From contig NZ_FMCQ01000004.1 in assembly GCF_900091605.1 (NCBI RefSeq), positions 62,001 to 126,000 of the forward strand: a stretch of DNA of 64,000 bases. Reading direction: 5' to 3'. Within the stretch, counting starts at the first letter, position 1. Each line of letters starts with the position of its first letter. This DNA is from Micromonospora tulbaghiae. Lineage in GTDB: Bacteria > Actinomycetota > Actinomycetes > Mycobacteriales > Micromonosporaceae. The position numbers and the translations under genes were made by a program. Positions 9,757 to 20,441 of this stretch are shown here, piece after piece. Below the pieces are notes generated by a model that saw nothing but the letters and a program-made list of their open reading frames with translations, had not been told where the DNA came from and did no database searches.

Positions 9757-11271
9757 GTGAACCCGCTGCGCGATCCGCAGGACCGGCGGCTGCCCCGGAT
9801 CCCCGAGCCGTGTGCCCTGGTGATCTTCGGGGTGACGGGCGACCTGGCCCGCAAGAAGCTGCTGCCGGCGGTCTACGACCTGGCCAACCGAGGGCTCCTG
9901 CCGCCCGGCTTCGTGGTCCTGGGCTTCGCCCGCCGGGACTGGGGCGACGGCGACTTCGAGTCGGTGGCGCACGACGCGGCCAAGAAGCACGCCCGTACCC
10001 CGTGGCGGGAGGAGGTGTGGGCCCGGCTCGCCGGCAACATCAAGTTCGTCGGCGGCTCGTTCGACGACGACGCCGCGTTCGACCAGCTCGCCGCCACGCT
10101 CGACGAGCTGCGCGACTCGCACGGCATCCCCGGCAACGCGGCCTTCTACTTCTCCATCCCCCCGGCGGCCTTCCCGGTGGTGCTCAAGCAGCTCGCCCGC
10201 ACCGGCATGGCGGACAACGCCAAGTCCGGCGGCTGGCGGCGGGTCGTGGTGGAGAAGCCGTTCGGCAACGACCTGCCGTCGGCCAAGGCGCTCAACGACC
10301 TGGTCGACGACGTCTTCACCCGCCAGGACGTGTTCCGGATCGACCACTACCTGGGCAAGGAGACGGTCCAGAACATCCTGGCGCTGCGGTTCGCGAACAA
10401 CCTGTTCGAGCCGCTGTGGAACTCCAAGTACGTCGACTCGGTGCAGATCACCATGGCCGAGGACGTCGGTATCGGCACCCGCGCTGCCTTCTACGACTCG
10501 GTCGGCACCGCCCGCGACGTGCTCCAGAACCACCTGCTCCAACTGCTCGCCCTGGTCGCCATGGAGGAGCCGACGAGCTTCGACGCCGACGAGATCCGGG
10601 CCGAGAAGCTCAAGGTGCTCAAGGCGATCACCGTTCCGCACGACGTCTCCGAGGACACCGTGCGCGGCCAGTACCTGCCCGGCTGGGTGGGCGGCGAGCG
10701 CGCCAAGGGCTACCTGGAGGAGGAGGGCGTCCCGGAGGGCTCCACCACCGAGACGTACGTGGCGGTGAAGCTGGGCATCCAGAACCGCCGCTGGGCCGGG
10801 GTGCCGTTCTACATCCGGGCCGGCAAGCGGCTGCCCCGGCGGGTCACCGAGGTGGCCATCATGTTCAAGAAGGCTCCGCACCTGCCGTTCAACGCCGCCG
10901 ACATGGAGTCCCTCGGCCCCAACCAGCTCGTCATCCGGGTGCAGCCGGACGAGGGCGTGGTGCTGAAGTTCGGCTCCAAGGTGCCGGGCACGACGATGGA
11001 GGTCCGCGACATCGCGATGGACTTCCAGTACGGCGAGGCGTTCACCGAGTCCAGCCCCGAGGCGTACGAGCGGCTGGTGCTGGACGTGCTGATCGGCGAC
11101 CGGACGCTGTTCCCGGACGCCGCCGAGGTGGAGCAGAGCTGGCAGGTCGTCGACCCGCTGGAGCACGCCTGGGAGGGCACGACCCCGGAGCCGTACCGGG
11201 CCGGTGAGTGGGGGCCCCGGGCCGCCGACGAGATGCTGGCCCGCGAGGGCCGGGCTTGGAGAAGAGCATGA
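9757..11271 (+). CDS. zwf: Glucose-6-phosphate 1-dehydrogenase
   Basis: First enzyme of the oxidative pentose phosphate pathway, oxidising glucose 6-phosphate to 6-phosphogluconolactone with NADP. 504 residues. Visible: [15 protein letters not shown] (dinucleotide fold, about residue 25), VVEKPFGND, and the substrate motif RIDHYLGKE. An upstream GTG (9703) would overlap the previous gene, but AGGAGGAGG lies 7 nt before GTG 9757 and the [15 protein letters not shown] start matches actinobacterial Zwf. The last four bases overlap the opcA start (ATGA), so zwf and opcA are translationally coupled. Confidence 0.97.
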   Translation: MNPLRDPQDRRLPRIPEPCALVIFGVTGDLARKKLLPAVYDLANRGLLPPGFVVLGFARRDWGDGDFESVAHDAAKKHARTPWREEVWARLAGNIKFVGGSFDDDAAFDQLAATLDELRDSHGIPGNAAFYFSIPPAAFPVVLKQLARTGMADNAKSGGWRRVVVEKPFGNDLPSAKALNDLVDDVFTRQDVFRIDHYLGKETVQNILALRFANNLFEPLWNSKYVDSVQITMAEDVGIGTRAAFYDSVGTARDVLQNHLLQLLALVAMEEPTSFDADEIRAEKLKVLKAITVPHDVSEDTVRGQYLPGWVGGERAKGYLEEEGVPEGSTTETYVAVKLGIQNRRWAGVPFYIRAGKRLPRRVTEVAIMFKKAPHLPFNAADMESLGPNQLVIRVQPDEGVVLKFGSKVPGTTMEVRDIAMDFQYGEAFTESSPEAYERLVLDVLIGDRTLFPDAAEVEQSWQVVDPLEHAWEGTTPEPYRAGEWGPRAADEMLAREGRAWRRA

Positions 11272-12284
11272 TCGGGCTGTGGGACACCACCGGCAACGAG
11301 GTGGTCAAGGCGCTGGCCGCGGAGCGGCGTAGCGCGGGCGGGGTGGCCAGTGGCATGGCGCTCACGCTGATCGTGGTGGTGGACGAGAAGCGGGTACGCG
11401 AGGCGGAGGCGGCGGCCACCATCGCCGCGGCGGCGCATCCGTGCCGGCTGCTCGTGGTGGTCCGCTCCGACGTGGAGCGCGACCGCAACCGGCTGGACGC
11501 GGAGATCGTCGTGGGTGGCCGGCTCGGGCCGTGCGAGGCGGTGGTGACCCGGATGTACGGGCGGCTCGCGCTGCACGCCGAGTCGGTGGTGATGCCGCTG
11601 CTGGTGCCGGACGTGCCGGTGGTGACGTGGTGGCACGGCGAGCCGCCCGCGGAGATCTCCACCGACTTCCTCGGCGTGGTCGCGGACCGGCGGATCACCG
11701 ACTCGGCGCAGGCCGCCGACCCGATCGCCGCGCTGAGGCAGCGGGCCCACGACTACGCTCCGGGCGACACCGACCTGGCGTGGACCCGGATCACCCCGTG
11801 GCGCACGCTCGTGGCGGGCGCGTTCGACACCACTCAGGCCCGGGTCACCGAGGCCAGCGTGGTGGCTCCCCCGTCGGACCCGACGGCGGCGCTGATGCGC
11901 GGCTGGCTGAAGGCCCGGCTCGGCATCGACCCGGTCCTGACCGCCACCGACGAGTTCCCCCGGATGCGCCAGGTGCAGTTGCGCTGCGCCAACGGCGACG
12001 AGCTGACGCTCACGCGGGACGACAGCATCGCGGTGTTCCGGCGTACCGGGCAGGAGGACCGCACGCTGCCGCTGGTGCGCCGGCCGCTCGGTGACGAGCT
12101 GGCCGAGGAGCTGCGCCGCCTCGACGCCGACCAGGTGTACGCGGAGGCGCTCGGCGCTGCGGCCGGGATCACCGGGCTCGACGAGCGCCCGGTCCAGCGG
12201 GTGCACGTGTGGAAGGATCCGGCGACCGCCCAGCGGGCCGAGGCCGGCGTGACCGCGCACGCGGGCGCGACCGCGAACGAGTGA
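11268..12284 (+). CDS. opcA: Glucose-6-phosphate dehydrogenase assembly protein OpcA
   Basis: OpcA binds and activates Zwf in actinobacteria and cyanobacteria. 338 residues beginning [16 protein letters not shown]. Typical internal phrases are [38 protein letters not shown] and [11 protein letters not shown], followed by LARLG-like ADRRITDS and [12 protein letters not shown]. Starts within the zwf stop codon, giving equal dosage of the two partners. An apparent N-terminal extension in frame lies inside zwf and is not used. Confidence 0.93.
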   Translation: MIGLWDTTGNEVVKALAAERRSAGGVASGMALTLIVVVDEKRVREAEAAATIAAAAHPCRLLVVVRSDVERDRNRLDAEIVVGGRLGPCEAVVTRMYGRLALHAESVVMPLLVPDVPVVTWWHGEPPAEISTDFLGVVADRRITDSAQAADPIAALRQRAHDYAPGDTDLAWTRITPWRTLVAGAFDTTQARVTEASVVAPPSDPTAALMRGWLKARLGIDPVLTATDEFPRMRQVQLRCANGDELTLTRDDSIAVFRRTGQEDRTLPLVRRPLGDELAEELRRLDADQVYAEALGAAAGITGLDERPVQRVHVWKDPATAQRAEAGVTAHAGATANE

Positions 12285-12333
12285 CCGCCCGGATCGGGCG
12301 GTCGGAGGCACAGGTGACCGCCGGTGGGCGGTC
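12283..12333 (+). other. Two consecutive inverted repeats between opcA and pgl
   Basis: GACCGCCCG-GAT-CGGGCGGTC (12283-12303), overlapping the opcA stop, is followed by GACCGCC-n4-GGCGGTC (12316-12333). The arms share GACCGCC, so the first left arm could also pair with the second right arm, giving alternative folds. No T-run. Possibly an attenuating or mRNA-stabilising element before pgl. Confidence 0.4.
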
Positions 12334-12353
12334 GGAACACGAGGGCACGACGG

Positions 12354-13124
12354 ATGACTGAGGCGAGTGTCGCCGTACACGCCGACCCCGACCTGCTGGC
12401 GCAGGCGGTGGCGGCCCGGCTGGTGGTGAAGCTGCTCGACGCGCAGGCCGAGCGCGGTCAGGCGTCTGTGGTCCTGACCGGCGGGCGGATCGCCGCGGCC
12501 GTGTACCGGGCGGTCGGGCAGCTGCCCGCCCGGGACGCGGTCGACTGGTCCCGGGTCGACGTGTGGTGGGGCGACGAGCGGTTCCTGCCCGCCGGCGACC
12601 TGGAACGCAACGAGACGCAGGCGCGGGCGGCGCTGCTGGACACGGTGCCGCTCGACCCGGCCCGGGTGCATCCGATGCCGGCGTCGGACGGCCCTGCGGG
12701 TGACGACCCGGAGGCGGCCGCCGCCGGGTACGCGCGGGAGCTGGCCGCCGCCGCCCGGCCCGGGAACGCGATCGTGCCGCACTTCGACGTGCTGATGCTC
12801 GGCGTCGGCGAGGACGGGCACGTGGCGTCGGTGTTCCCGGAGCACCCGGTGCACCACGACAACCGACCGGTCAGCGCGGTGCGGGGCAGCCCGAAGCCGC
12901 CGCCGGTGCGGACCACGCTGACCCTGCCGACGATCAACACGGCCGAGGAGGTCTGGCTGATCGCCGCCGGCGCGGACAAGGCCCGGGCGGTGGGCATGGC
13001 GCTGGCCGGGGCCGGGCCGGTGCAGCTGCCGGCCGCCGGGGTGCAGGGGGTCTCCCGTACCCTCTGGCTCCTCGACCGGGCCGCGGCGGCGAACGTGCCG
13101 CCACGCCTGCGTAGCCTCCGCTGA
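12354..13124 (+). CDS. pgl: 6-phosphogluconolactonase
   Basis: Hydrolyses 6-phosphogluconolactone, the Zwf product. 256 residues of the NagB/DevB type: VVLTGGRIAAAVYRAV (phosphate loop), VDVWWGDERFLPAGDLERN (active-site region), and the signature FDVLMLGVGEDGHVASVFPEH with its catalytic His. ATG 12354 has GAGGGC upstream; an upstream in-frame GTG-type start lies in the hairpin region and is unlikely. Last gene of the pentose phosphate run; its stop codon lies inside the left arm of the terminator hairpin. Confidence 0.95.
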   Translation: MTEASVAVHADPDLLAQAVAARLVVKLLDAQAERGQASVVLTGGRIAAAVYRAVGQLPARDAVDWSRVDVWWGDERFLPAGDLERNETQARAALLDTVPLDPARVHPMPASDGPAGDDPEAAAAGYARELAAAARPGNAIVPHFDVLMLGVGEDGHVASVFPEHPVHHDNRPVSAVRGSPKPPPVRTTLTLPTINTAEEVWLIAAGADKARAVGMALAGAGPVQLPAAGVQGVSRTLWLLDRAAAANVPPRLRSLR

Positions 13125-13168
13125 GCCGGCCGTGGAGGGCCCGGACGGGCCCTCCACGGCCGGCTCAG
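13121..13168. terminator. Large bidirectional terminator between pgl and rbpA
   Basis: A nearly perfect 48-bp palindrome with CTGAGCCGGCCGTGGAGGGC as left arm and its complement as right arm, only about two bases at the centre. The TGA of pgl lies in the left arm and the TGA of convergent rbpA in the right arm, so one hairpin should end transcription from both sides. Confidence 0.7.
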
Positions 13169-13509
13169 GCGCGGCCGCGGCGTCGGCGCAGCGCGTCGAG
13201 GGCCTCGGCGAGCAGCGCCTCACCCTCCTCCGGCGTACGCCGCTCCTGCACGTACGCCAGGTGGGTCTTGTACGGCTCGGCGCGCTGGCGGCCCGGCGGG
13301 TCGCCCGGGTCGGGGCCGGCCGGCTCGCCGCAGCGGGGGCACTCCCAGGAGGCGGGCGTCTCCGCCTCGGCGGCGATCAGGAACTCGACCCGGTGCCCGT
13401 GGCGGCACCAGTAGACGACCGGTCGGCGCGGCGCGGGCTCGACCCGCTGGTCGAACCGCTCGGGGGCGGACCCGACCCGGGTGCCGCGGATGACGTTGTT
13501 GCTGGGCAC
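13165..13509 (-). CDS. rbpA: RNA polymerase-binding protein RbpA
   Basis: Small actinobacterial protein that binds RNA polymerase and the principal sigma factor and stabilises the open complex. 114 residues, normal length. N-terminal NNVIRGTRVGSAP, central core with WCRHGHRVEF and WECPRCGEPAG, whose Cys/His set resembles a zinc site, and C-terminal EPYKTHLAYVQERRTPEEGE, the sigma-interaction region. Convergent to pgl with a shared terminator. No other gene seems cotranscribed with it on the 5' side apart from secG, which has its own terminator. Confidence 0.95.
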   Translation of the reverse strand: MPSNNVIRGTRVGSAPERFDQRVEPAPRRPVVYWCRHGHRVEFLIAAEAETPASWECPRCGEPAGPDPGDPPGRQRAEPYKTHLAYVQERRTPEEGEALLAEALDALRRRRGRA

Positions 13510-13576
13510 GGTTGCTCGCTCCCTGTCGTCGGAGGGGACCGCCGCCGGAGGGGGTGGGCGACGGGCGACGCGCGGA

Positions 13577-13616
13577 GAAACAAAACTGCGCGCGGTCCGT
13601 GACGGACCGCGCGCAG
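13577..13616 (-). terminator. Intrinsic terminator of secG
   Basis: Minus-strand hairpin with arms CTGCGCGCGGTCCG and complement (13586-13616), followed by TTTTGTTT. A textbook rho-independent structure 23 nt after the secG stop. Confidence 0.8.
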
Positions 13617-13639
13617 ATTGTACGCTTCGCAGCGCCGGC

Positions 13640-13900
13640 TCAGGTGCCGCTGGCCATCTGCAGCCGCAGCCAGAGCCCGAGCCCGACGATGCACGCGAAC
13701 CAGACGATTCCCACCAGAACGGTGTAGCGGTCGAGGTTCTTCTCGGCCACCGACGAACCGGCCAGGCTGGAGCTGACGCCGCCGCCGAACATGCTCGACA
13801 ACCCGCCGCCCTTACCGCGGTGCAGGAGGATCAGCAGAGTGAGCAGGACGCTCGTGATGACCAGCAACGTGATCATCGTGTAGGCGAACCAGATCGGCAT
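13640..13900 (-). CDS. secG: Preprotein translocase subunit SecG
   Basis: Accessory membrane subunit of the SecYEG channel. 86 residues with two hydrophobic helices (YTMITLLVITSVLLTLLIL and YTVLVGIVWFACIVGLGL) flanking the family loop HRGKGGGLSSMFGGG and EKNLDR. The start MPIWFAY was preferred to an upstream ATG (13930) because the N-terminus of the family begins near the first helix. It is the last gene of the gap-pgk-tpiA-secG string. Confidence 0.95.
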   Translation of the reverse strand: MPIWFAYTMITLLVITSVLLTLLILLHRGKGGGLSSMFGGGVSSSLAGSSVAEKNLDRYTVLVGIVWFACIVGLGLWLRLQMASGT

Positions 13901-13995
13901 GGCGGGGGTCAGTCCTCTCGTTGCGATCACTGCCCGGACCTGTCGGGCACTGCGGCACCGACCGGTGGACGGGCAGCGTCAAGGATAGCGAGCGA

Positions 13996-14787
13996 TCAGC
14001 GGGCGATGTGCTCCGGGAACCGGCAGATCTGCGCGAACTCCTCCGCGTCCAGGCTGGCGCCCCCGACCAGGGCCCCGTCCACGTCCGGCTGCGCCATGAT
14101 CGCGGCGACGTTCGACGCCTTGACCGATCCGCCGTACAGGATCCTGACCTGCTCGGCGGTGCCCTCGTCGTAGGTCTCGGCGATGCGCTTGCGCACCGCG
14201 CCGCAGACCTCCTGGGCGTCGTCCGGAGTCGCCGTCTTGCCGGTGCCGATCGCCCAGACCGGCTCGTACGCCACGACGACCTTGGCGACCTGCTCGGCGG
14301 TGAGCCCCTTCAGCGCGCCGTCGAGCTGGTCGCAGCAGTGCCGCACCTGACCCGACTGCTCCCGGACCTCCAGGCCCTCGCCGATGCAGAGGATCGGGGT
14401 GAGCCCGTTCGCCAGCGCCGCCGACACCTTCGCGTTGACCAGCGCGTCGTCCTCGTGGTGGTACTGCCGCCGCTCGGAGTGGCCGACCACCACGTAACCG
14501 CAGCCCAGCTTGGCCAGCATCGGACCGGCGATGTCACCGGTGTACGCGCCGGACGGGTGCGGCGACAGGTCCTGCGCGCCGTAGCCGATCAGCAGCTTGT
14601 CGCCGTCCACAGCCGTCTGCACGGTACGCAGATCGGTGAAGGGCGGCAGCACCACGCACTCGACGTCGGTGAGCTGCTTCTCGTTCAGGCTCGCGGCCAG
14701 CTTCTGCACCAGCAGGTTGGCCTCGAGGTGGTTCAGGTTCATCTTCCAGTTGCCGGCCATCAGCGGCCGGCGGGTCGTGCTCGCCAT
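13996..14787 (-). CDS. tpiA: Triosephosphate isomerase
   Basis: Interconverts dihydroxyacetone phosphate and glyceraldehyde 3-phosphate. 263 residues. All hallmarks are present: AGNWKMN with the catalytic Lys, GHSERR with the catalytic His, [14 protein letters not shown] with the catalytic Glu and flexible loop 6, and ILYGGSVKA phosphate binding. The ATG abuts the pgk stop codon (TGAATG), so translation is coupled. Part of gap-pgk-tpiA-secG. Confidence 0.98.
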   Translation of the reverse strand: MASTTRRPLMAGNWKMNLNHLEANLLVQKLAASLNEKQLTDVECVVLPPFTDLRTVQTAVDGDKLLIGYGAQDLSPHPSGAYTGDIAGPMLAKLGCGYVVVGHSERRQYHHEDDALVNAKVSAALANGLTPILCIGEGLEVREQSGQVRHCCDQLDGALKGLTAEQVAKVVVAYEPVWAIGTGKTATPDDAQEVCGAVRKRIAETYDEGTAEQVRILYGGSVKASNVAAIMAQPDVDGALVGGASLDAEEFAQICRFPEHIAR

Positions 14788-15987
14788 TCAGTTCTCCAGG
14801 GCCGCGATGCCGGGGAGGGTCTTGCCCTCCAGGTATTCCAGGGAGGCGCCACCGCCGGTGGAGATGTGCCCGAACGAGGACTCGTCCAGGCCCAGCGCAC
14901 GCACCGCCGCGGCCGAGTCGCCGCCGCCGACCACGCTGAACGCGTCGGCCTTGGTGATCGCCTCGGCCACGCCCCGGGTGCCGTTCGCGAACGCCGCCAT
15001 CTCGAACACGCCCATCGGTCCGTTCCAGAAGACGGTCTTCGCCTGCGACAGCACGGCGGCGAAACCGGCCACCGTCTCCGGGCCGATGTCCAGGCCCAGC
15101 CGGTGGCTCGGAATGCCGTCGGCCGGCACGGTGTCGTGCGCGGCGTCCGGCGCGAACGCGTCGGCGGCCACCACGTCGACCGGGAGCATGATCTTGCCCG
15201 GCGCGCGCTCCATGAGGTTGCGGCAGGTCTCGACCATGTCCTTCTCCAGCAGCGAGGTGCCCACCTCGTGGCCCTGGGCCTTGAGGAAGGTGAAGCACAT
15301 CCCGCCGCCGATGAGCAGCCGGTCGACGGTCGGCAGCAGCGCCTCGATCACGGCCAGCTTGTCGGAGACCTTCGAGCCGCCCAGCACCACCACGTACGGC
15401 CGCTCCGGCTCACCGGTGAGGCGGCTGAGCACCTCGACCTCGCGCAGCACCAGGCGGCCCGCGAAGTGCGGCAGCCGGGCCGGCACGTCGTGCACGCTGG
15501 CGTGCTTGCGGTGCACCGCGCCGAACGCGTCGTCGACGTAGGAGTCGCCGAGCGCGGCGAGCTGGTCGGCGAACGCGCCCCGCTCCGCGTCGTCCTTGCT
15601 GGTCTCGCCCTTGTTGAACCGCAGGTTCTCCAGCAGCGCGACCTGGCCGTCGGCCAGAGCGGCCACCGTGGACCGCGCCGAGTCGCCGACGGTGTCCTCG
15701 GCGAAGTGCACCGGGGCGCCGAGCAGCTCGCCGAGCCGCCCGGCGACCGGGCGGAGGCTGAACTGCGGGTCCGGCGCGCCCTTCGGGCGGCCCAGGTGCG
15801 AGCAGACGACCACCTTCGCGCCGGCCTGCACCAGCGCGCTCAGCGTCGGCAGGACGGCCCGGATCCGGCCGTCGTCGGTGATCTCCCCGGTCTGCTTGTC
15901 GAGCGGGACGTTCAGGTCGGCGCGTACCAGCACGCGCCGACCCGACACCCCCTCGGCGAGCAGGTCGTCGAGGTTACGGATCGTCAC
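14788..15987 (-). CDS. pgk: Phosphoglycerate kinase
   Basis: Makes ATP and 3-phosphoglycerate from 1,3-bisphosphoglycerate. 399 residues. Visible: [13 protein letters not shown] near the start, [23 protein letters not shown], and the C-terminal nucleotide part with [10 protein letters not shown] and [13 protein letters not shown] 15987 was selected over an upstream ATG because GGAGGG is 8 nt away and the conserved start is TIRNLDDL. 52 nt after gap, directly joined to tpiA. Confidence 0.98.
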   Translation of the reverse strand: MTIRNLDDLLAEGVSGRRVLVRADLNVPLDKQTGEITDDGRIRAVLPTLSALVQAGAKVVVCSHLGRPKGAPDPQFSLRPVAGRLGELLGAPVHFAEDTVGDSARSTVAALADGQVALLENLRFNKGETSKDDAERGAFADQLAALGDSYVDDAFGAVHRKHASVHDVPARLPHFAGRLVLREVEVLSRLTGEPERPYVVVLGGSKVSDKLAVIEALLPTVDRLLIGGGMCFTFLKAQGHEVGTSLLEKDMVETCRNLMERAPGKIMLPVDVVAADAFAPDAAHDTVPADGIPSHRLGLDIGPETVAGFAAVLSQAKTVFWNGPMGVFEMAAFANGTRGVAEAITKADAFSVVGGGDSAAAVRALGLDESSFGHISTGGGASLEYLEGKTLPGIAALEN

Positions 15988-16039
15988 AGAGCCAGCCCTC
16001 CGTTCGTGACTGCGGGGCTCGCAAGCTCGCTCCACGCAC

Positions 16040-17158
<1,119 letters not shown>

Positions 17159-17309
17159 TCACGGAGACCTGACCGCCCGAGGCGGTGAGCACGGCGAGGG
17201 ATGCCTGTGCGCGGCCCCCTTGCCGTACGCAGCGACCATATCCGAGCGCACGGCGTCGCGCTGCGGCGGGTGGTGATCCCGCTCGCGGTGCGCCGCCGCC
17301 TGAGTCCTA

Positions 17310-18290
17310 TCAGACCACGAGCATGTCCGGCGTGACTGCCGCTTCCGTATCCGGGATGCCCAGGTCGCGGGCGCGCTTGTCGGCCAGTGCGAGCAGCCGG
17401 CGGATCCGGCCGGCGATGGCGTCCTTGGTCAGCGGCGGCTCCGCGAGCGCACCCAGCTCCTCCAGCGAGGCCTGACGGTGCTCCAGGCGCAGCCGCCCGG
17501 CCGAGGTCAGGTGGTTCGGGGCGTCGTCGGCGAGGATCTCCAGCGCGCGGGTCACCCGGGCGGCGGCGGCGACCGCGGCGCGGGCGGAGCGGCGCAGGTT
17601 GGCGTCGTCGAAGTTGGCCAGCCGGTTCGCGGTCGCGCGCACCTCCCGGCGTACCCGTCGCTCCTCCCAGGCCAGCACGCTGGAGTGCGCGCCGATGCGG
17701 GTGAGCAGCGCGGCGATCGCGTCACCGTCCTTGACCACCACCCGGTCCACGCCACGCACCTCGCGGTTCTTGGCGGTGATGCCGATGCGCCGGGCGGCGC
17801 CGACGAGCGCCAGCGCCGACTCCGGGCCGGGGCAGGTGATCTCCAGCGCGCTGGAGCGGCCCGGCTCGGTGAGCGAGCCGTGCGCCATGAACGCGCCCCG
17901 CCAGGCCGACACGGCACAGCAGACGTTCGCGGCCACCACGTGCGGCGGCAGGCCGCGCACCGGGCGGCCCCGCACGTCGAGCAGGCCGGTCTGCCGGGCG
18001 AGCGCCTCGCCGTCCTTGACCACCCGCACGATGAAGTGGCTGCCCTTGCGCAGCCCGCCGGAGGCCAGCACGTGGATCTCGCTCGGGTAGCCGTACACCT
18101 CGGCGATCTCCCGCCGCAGCCGGCGCGCCACCGCGCCGGTGTCCAGCTCCGCCTCGACCACGACGCGGCCCGACACGATGTGCAGGCCGCCGGCGAAACG
18201 CAGCAGGGCGGCCATCTCCGCCCGGCGACAGCAGGGCTTGGGCACGTCGACCCGACTCAGCTCGTCCTTGACCGCAGCCGTCATCGCCAT
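17310..18290 (-). CDS. whiA: DNA-binding protein WhiA
   Basis: Regulator required for sporulation septation in Streptomyces and conserved in Gram-positives; it combines a degenerate homing-endonuclease-like N-terminal domain with a C-terminal helix-turn-helix. 326 residues. N-terminal [24 protein letters not shown] and [10 protein letters not shown] are typical; C-terminal [33 protein letters not shown] is the HTH. ATG 18290 was chosen for the GAGGGGG 7-9 nt upstream. It follows yvcK by 54 nt, as in the conserved rapZ-yvcK-whiA order. Confidence 0.96.
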   Translation of the reverse strand: MAMTAAVKDELSRVDVPKPCCRRAEMAALLRFAGGLHIVSGRVVVEAELDTGAVARRLRREIAEVYGYPSEIHVLASGGLRKGSHFIVRVVKDGEALARQTGLLDVRGRPVRGLPPHVVAANVCCAVSAWRGAFMAHGSLTEPGRSSALEITCPGPESALALVGAARRIGITAKNREVRGVDRVVVKDGDAIAALLTRIGAHSSVLAWEERRVRREVRATANRLANFDDANLRRSARAAVAAAARVTRALEILADDAPNHLTSAGRLRLEHRQASLEELGALAEPPLTKDAIAGRIRRLLALADKRARDLGIPDTEAAVTPDMLVV

Positions 18291-18344
18291 AGTGCGCCCC
18301 CTCACGGACCGGTTCCGGCGTGTCGCCGGTGATTACGTACGTGT

Positions 18345-19349
18345 CTAACGATCGGCGCGCAGGACAGGCACCAGCGCGGCGCCCAAGGCGGCTGGATCAT
18401 GACGGGGCGTGCCGTCGAGGACGGCGACGGGAGCGAGGACCAGCCGGGCACCCAGCGATTCTGCCGCACGTTCGACCGCCACGGGATCAGCCACCGCCGT
18501 GGAGTCGGCGAGCACCCGGTCCACCTTCAGCTCGGGCAGATAGCGCCGCAGTGTGTCCAGATGGTCGGGCAGGGAGAGCCCCGAGGTCTCCTTCTCGGCC
18601 ACCAGGTTGAGCGTCACCAGCCGCCGCGCCGGGCTGGACACGATCGCGTCGGCCAGGCCCGGCACCAGCAGGTGCGGCAGCACGCTCGTGTACCAGCTGC
18701 CCGGCCCGAAGATCAGCCAGTCCGCGGCGCGTACCGCAGTCACCGCCTCGGCGCACGCGGCCGGCGCGGACGGGTTGAGCCGCAGCGACTCGACGGTGCC
18801 CGGGGTGACCGCGACCTGGTGCTGGCCACGCACCGTGGACACCTCGTCCGGATGCTCCGGGTCGGCGCCGCGGACCCGGGCCTCGATGCCCACCGGCTGG
18901 CGGGACATCGGCAGCACCCGCCCCACCGCGCCGAGCATCGCCCCGGCGTGGTCGAGCGCGGCCACCGGGTCGCCGAGCAGATCGGTGAGCCCGTGCAGCA
19001 GCAGGTTGCCGACCGCGTGGCCGGCGAGCGAGTCGCCGACCGCGACCGGGACCGGCGTGGCGATCGTCGGCGCCGGCGGCACGGCGGCGGCGAAGCGGTG
19101 CTGGAACAACGCCGCGCTACGCCGGGTGGCCGGATGGTCGCCGGCCAGCGCGACGAGCGCCTGACGCAGGTCGCCGGGCGGCAGGCCGCCGCGCTCGGCA
19201 CGCAACCGGCCACTGGAGCCACCGTCGTCACCGACGGTGACCACCGCGGTGATGTCCAGGTCCAGTTCGGGTACGCAGTGACGCAGCGCCCGCAGCGACG
19301 CCGAGAGCCCGTGCCCGCCGCCGAAGGCGACCACCCTGGTCGGGGTCAC
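18345..19349 (-). CDS. yvcK: YvcK/CuvA family gluconeogenesis and cell-shape factor
   Basis: CofD-fold protein; in Bacillus and mycobacteria relatives bind UDP-N-acetylglucosamine and affect cell-wall synthesis. 334 residues. VVAFGGGHGLSASLRALR is the glycine-rich nucleotide-sugar loop, VVTVGDDGGSSGRLR a second signature, then LLLHGLTDL and FGPGSWYTSVLPHLLVPG. Its ATG overlaps the rapZ stop (ATGA), so the pair is translationally coupled. Stop is followed by whiA. Confidence 0.93.
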   Translation of the reverse strand: MTPTRVVAFGGGHGLSASLRALRHCVPELDLDITAVVTVGDDGGSSGRLRAERGGLPPGDLRQALVALAGDHPATRRSAALFQHRFAAAVPPAPTIATPVPVAVGDSLAGHAVGNLLLHGLTDLLGDPVAALDHAGAMLGAVGRVLPMSRQPVGIEARVRGADPEHPDEVSTVRGQHQVAVTPGTVESLRLNPSAPAACAEAVTAVRAADWLIFGPGSWYTSVLPHLLVPGLADAIVSSPARRLVTLNLVAEKETSGLSLPDHLDTLRRYLPELKVDRVLADSTAVADPVAVERAAESLGARLVLAPVAVLDGTPRHDPAALGAALVPVLRADR

Positions 19350-20269
19350 TCCCGCCCCAGGTCCCGGTGCTGGGCGTTGGCGGCGATGCCGGAGTGGCGC
19401 AGCCGGGAGGCCAGCTCCTCGGCGATGGCCACGCTGCGGTGCTTGCCGCCGGTGCAGCCGACCGCCACGGTCAGGTAGCGCTTGCCCTCCCGCTCGAACC
19501 CGGCGGTGGTGGCGTTGACCAGGTCGGCGTAGCCGGCCACGAACGCGTCCGCGCCCTCCTGGCCCAGCACGTACGCGCTCACCGCCTCCTCCCGGCCGGT
19601 GTGCTCCCGCAGCTCCGGCACCCAGTACGGGTTCGGCAGGAAGCGGGCGTCCATCACGAAGTCGGCATCCGGCGGCAGGCCGTACTTGAAGCCGAACGAG
19701 ATCACGGTGATCCGCAGCCGGCGGGCGTCCTCGCCGCCGAACAGCTCCTCGACCCGGCGGCGCAGCTGGTTCACGTTCAGGTGGCTGGTGTCGATGATCA
19801 CGTCGGCCTGCTCGCGGGCCTCCTCCAGCAGCGTCCGCTCGACCGCGATGCCGTCGGCCAGCCGCCCGTCGCCCTGCAACGGGTGCGAGCGGCGCACGCT
19901 CTCGAACCGGCGGATCAGCACCTCGTCGTCGGCGTCGACGAAGACCACCCGGGGCTGGAAGCCGCGCTCACGCAGCTCCCGGATCGCCCCGGCCAGGTCG
20001 GTGGAGAACGCGCGAGAGCGCACGTCCAGCACCATCGCCGTACGCCGGGCCGCGCCGCCGGCCTTGAACGCCAGCTCGGCCATGTCCAGCAGCAGCGCCT
20101 GGGGCAGGTTGTCGACGACGTAGTAGCCGACGTTCTCCAGCGCCCGGGCCACGGTGCTGCGCCCGCCGCCGGACAGGCCGGTCACCACCACCAGGGAGGT
20201 GTCCGACTCGGCCGACGCCGTCTCCCCCTCGGTCGGCCCCAGGTCACCCGCTGTACGCGCCTCGCTCAC
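19346..20269 (-). CDS. rapZ: RapZ-family nucleotide-binding protein
   Basis: P-loop protein; in enterobacteria RapZ guides RNase E to glmZ, while in actinobacteria the role is less clear although the gene is always next to yvcK and whiA. 307 residues. VVTGLSGGGRSTVARALE is a Walker A motif, YYVVDNLPQALL the Walker-B-like part, then VFVDADDEVLIRRFESVRRSHPL and the C-terminal FGFKYGLP and VGCTGGKHRSV. Usually directly downstream of uvrC; here nearly 4 kb separates them. Confidence 0.93.
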   Translation of the reverse strand: MSEARTAGDLGPTEGETASAESDTSLVVVTGLSGGGRSTVARALENVGYYVVDNLPQALLLDMAELAFKAGGAARRTAMVLDVRSRAFSTDLAGAIRELRERGFQPRVVFVDADDEVLIRRFESVRRSHPLQGDGRLADGIAVERTLLEEAREQADVIIDTSHLNVNQLRRRVEELFGGEDARRLRITVISFGFKYGLPPDADFVMDARFLPNPYWVPELREHTGREEAVSAYVLGQEGADAFVAGYADLVNATTAGFEREGKRYLTVAVGCTGGKHRSVAIAEELASRLRHSGIAANAQHRDLGRE

Positions 20270-20429
20270 CCGCTACCCCCAGCCGTGGCGCCGCGGCCGG
20301 TCGGCCGCGCATGGTCAATCAGCGACTCTAACGGCTGCGACCCGGTCCGGGATTCCACGGGGTGACGACCGGAACAGTTCGCCGCGTTCGTGACGGCTCG
20401 CCGGGACGGGCGGTGTCGGGGGACGCTCG

Positions 20430-20441
20430 TAGACTGCGCGG
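20430..20441 (+). promoter_or_regulatory. Putative -10 element, leaderless recQ
   Basis: TAGACT (20430-20435) ends 6 nt before the recQ ATG. This spacing places the transcription start on or next to the A of ATG. No Shine-Dalgarno sequence is present between. Confidence 0.5.
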
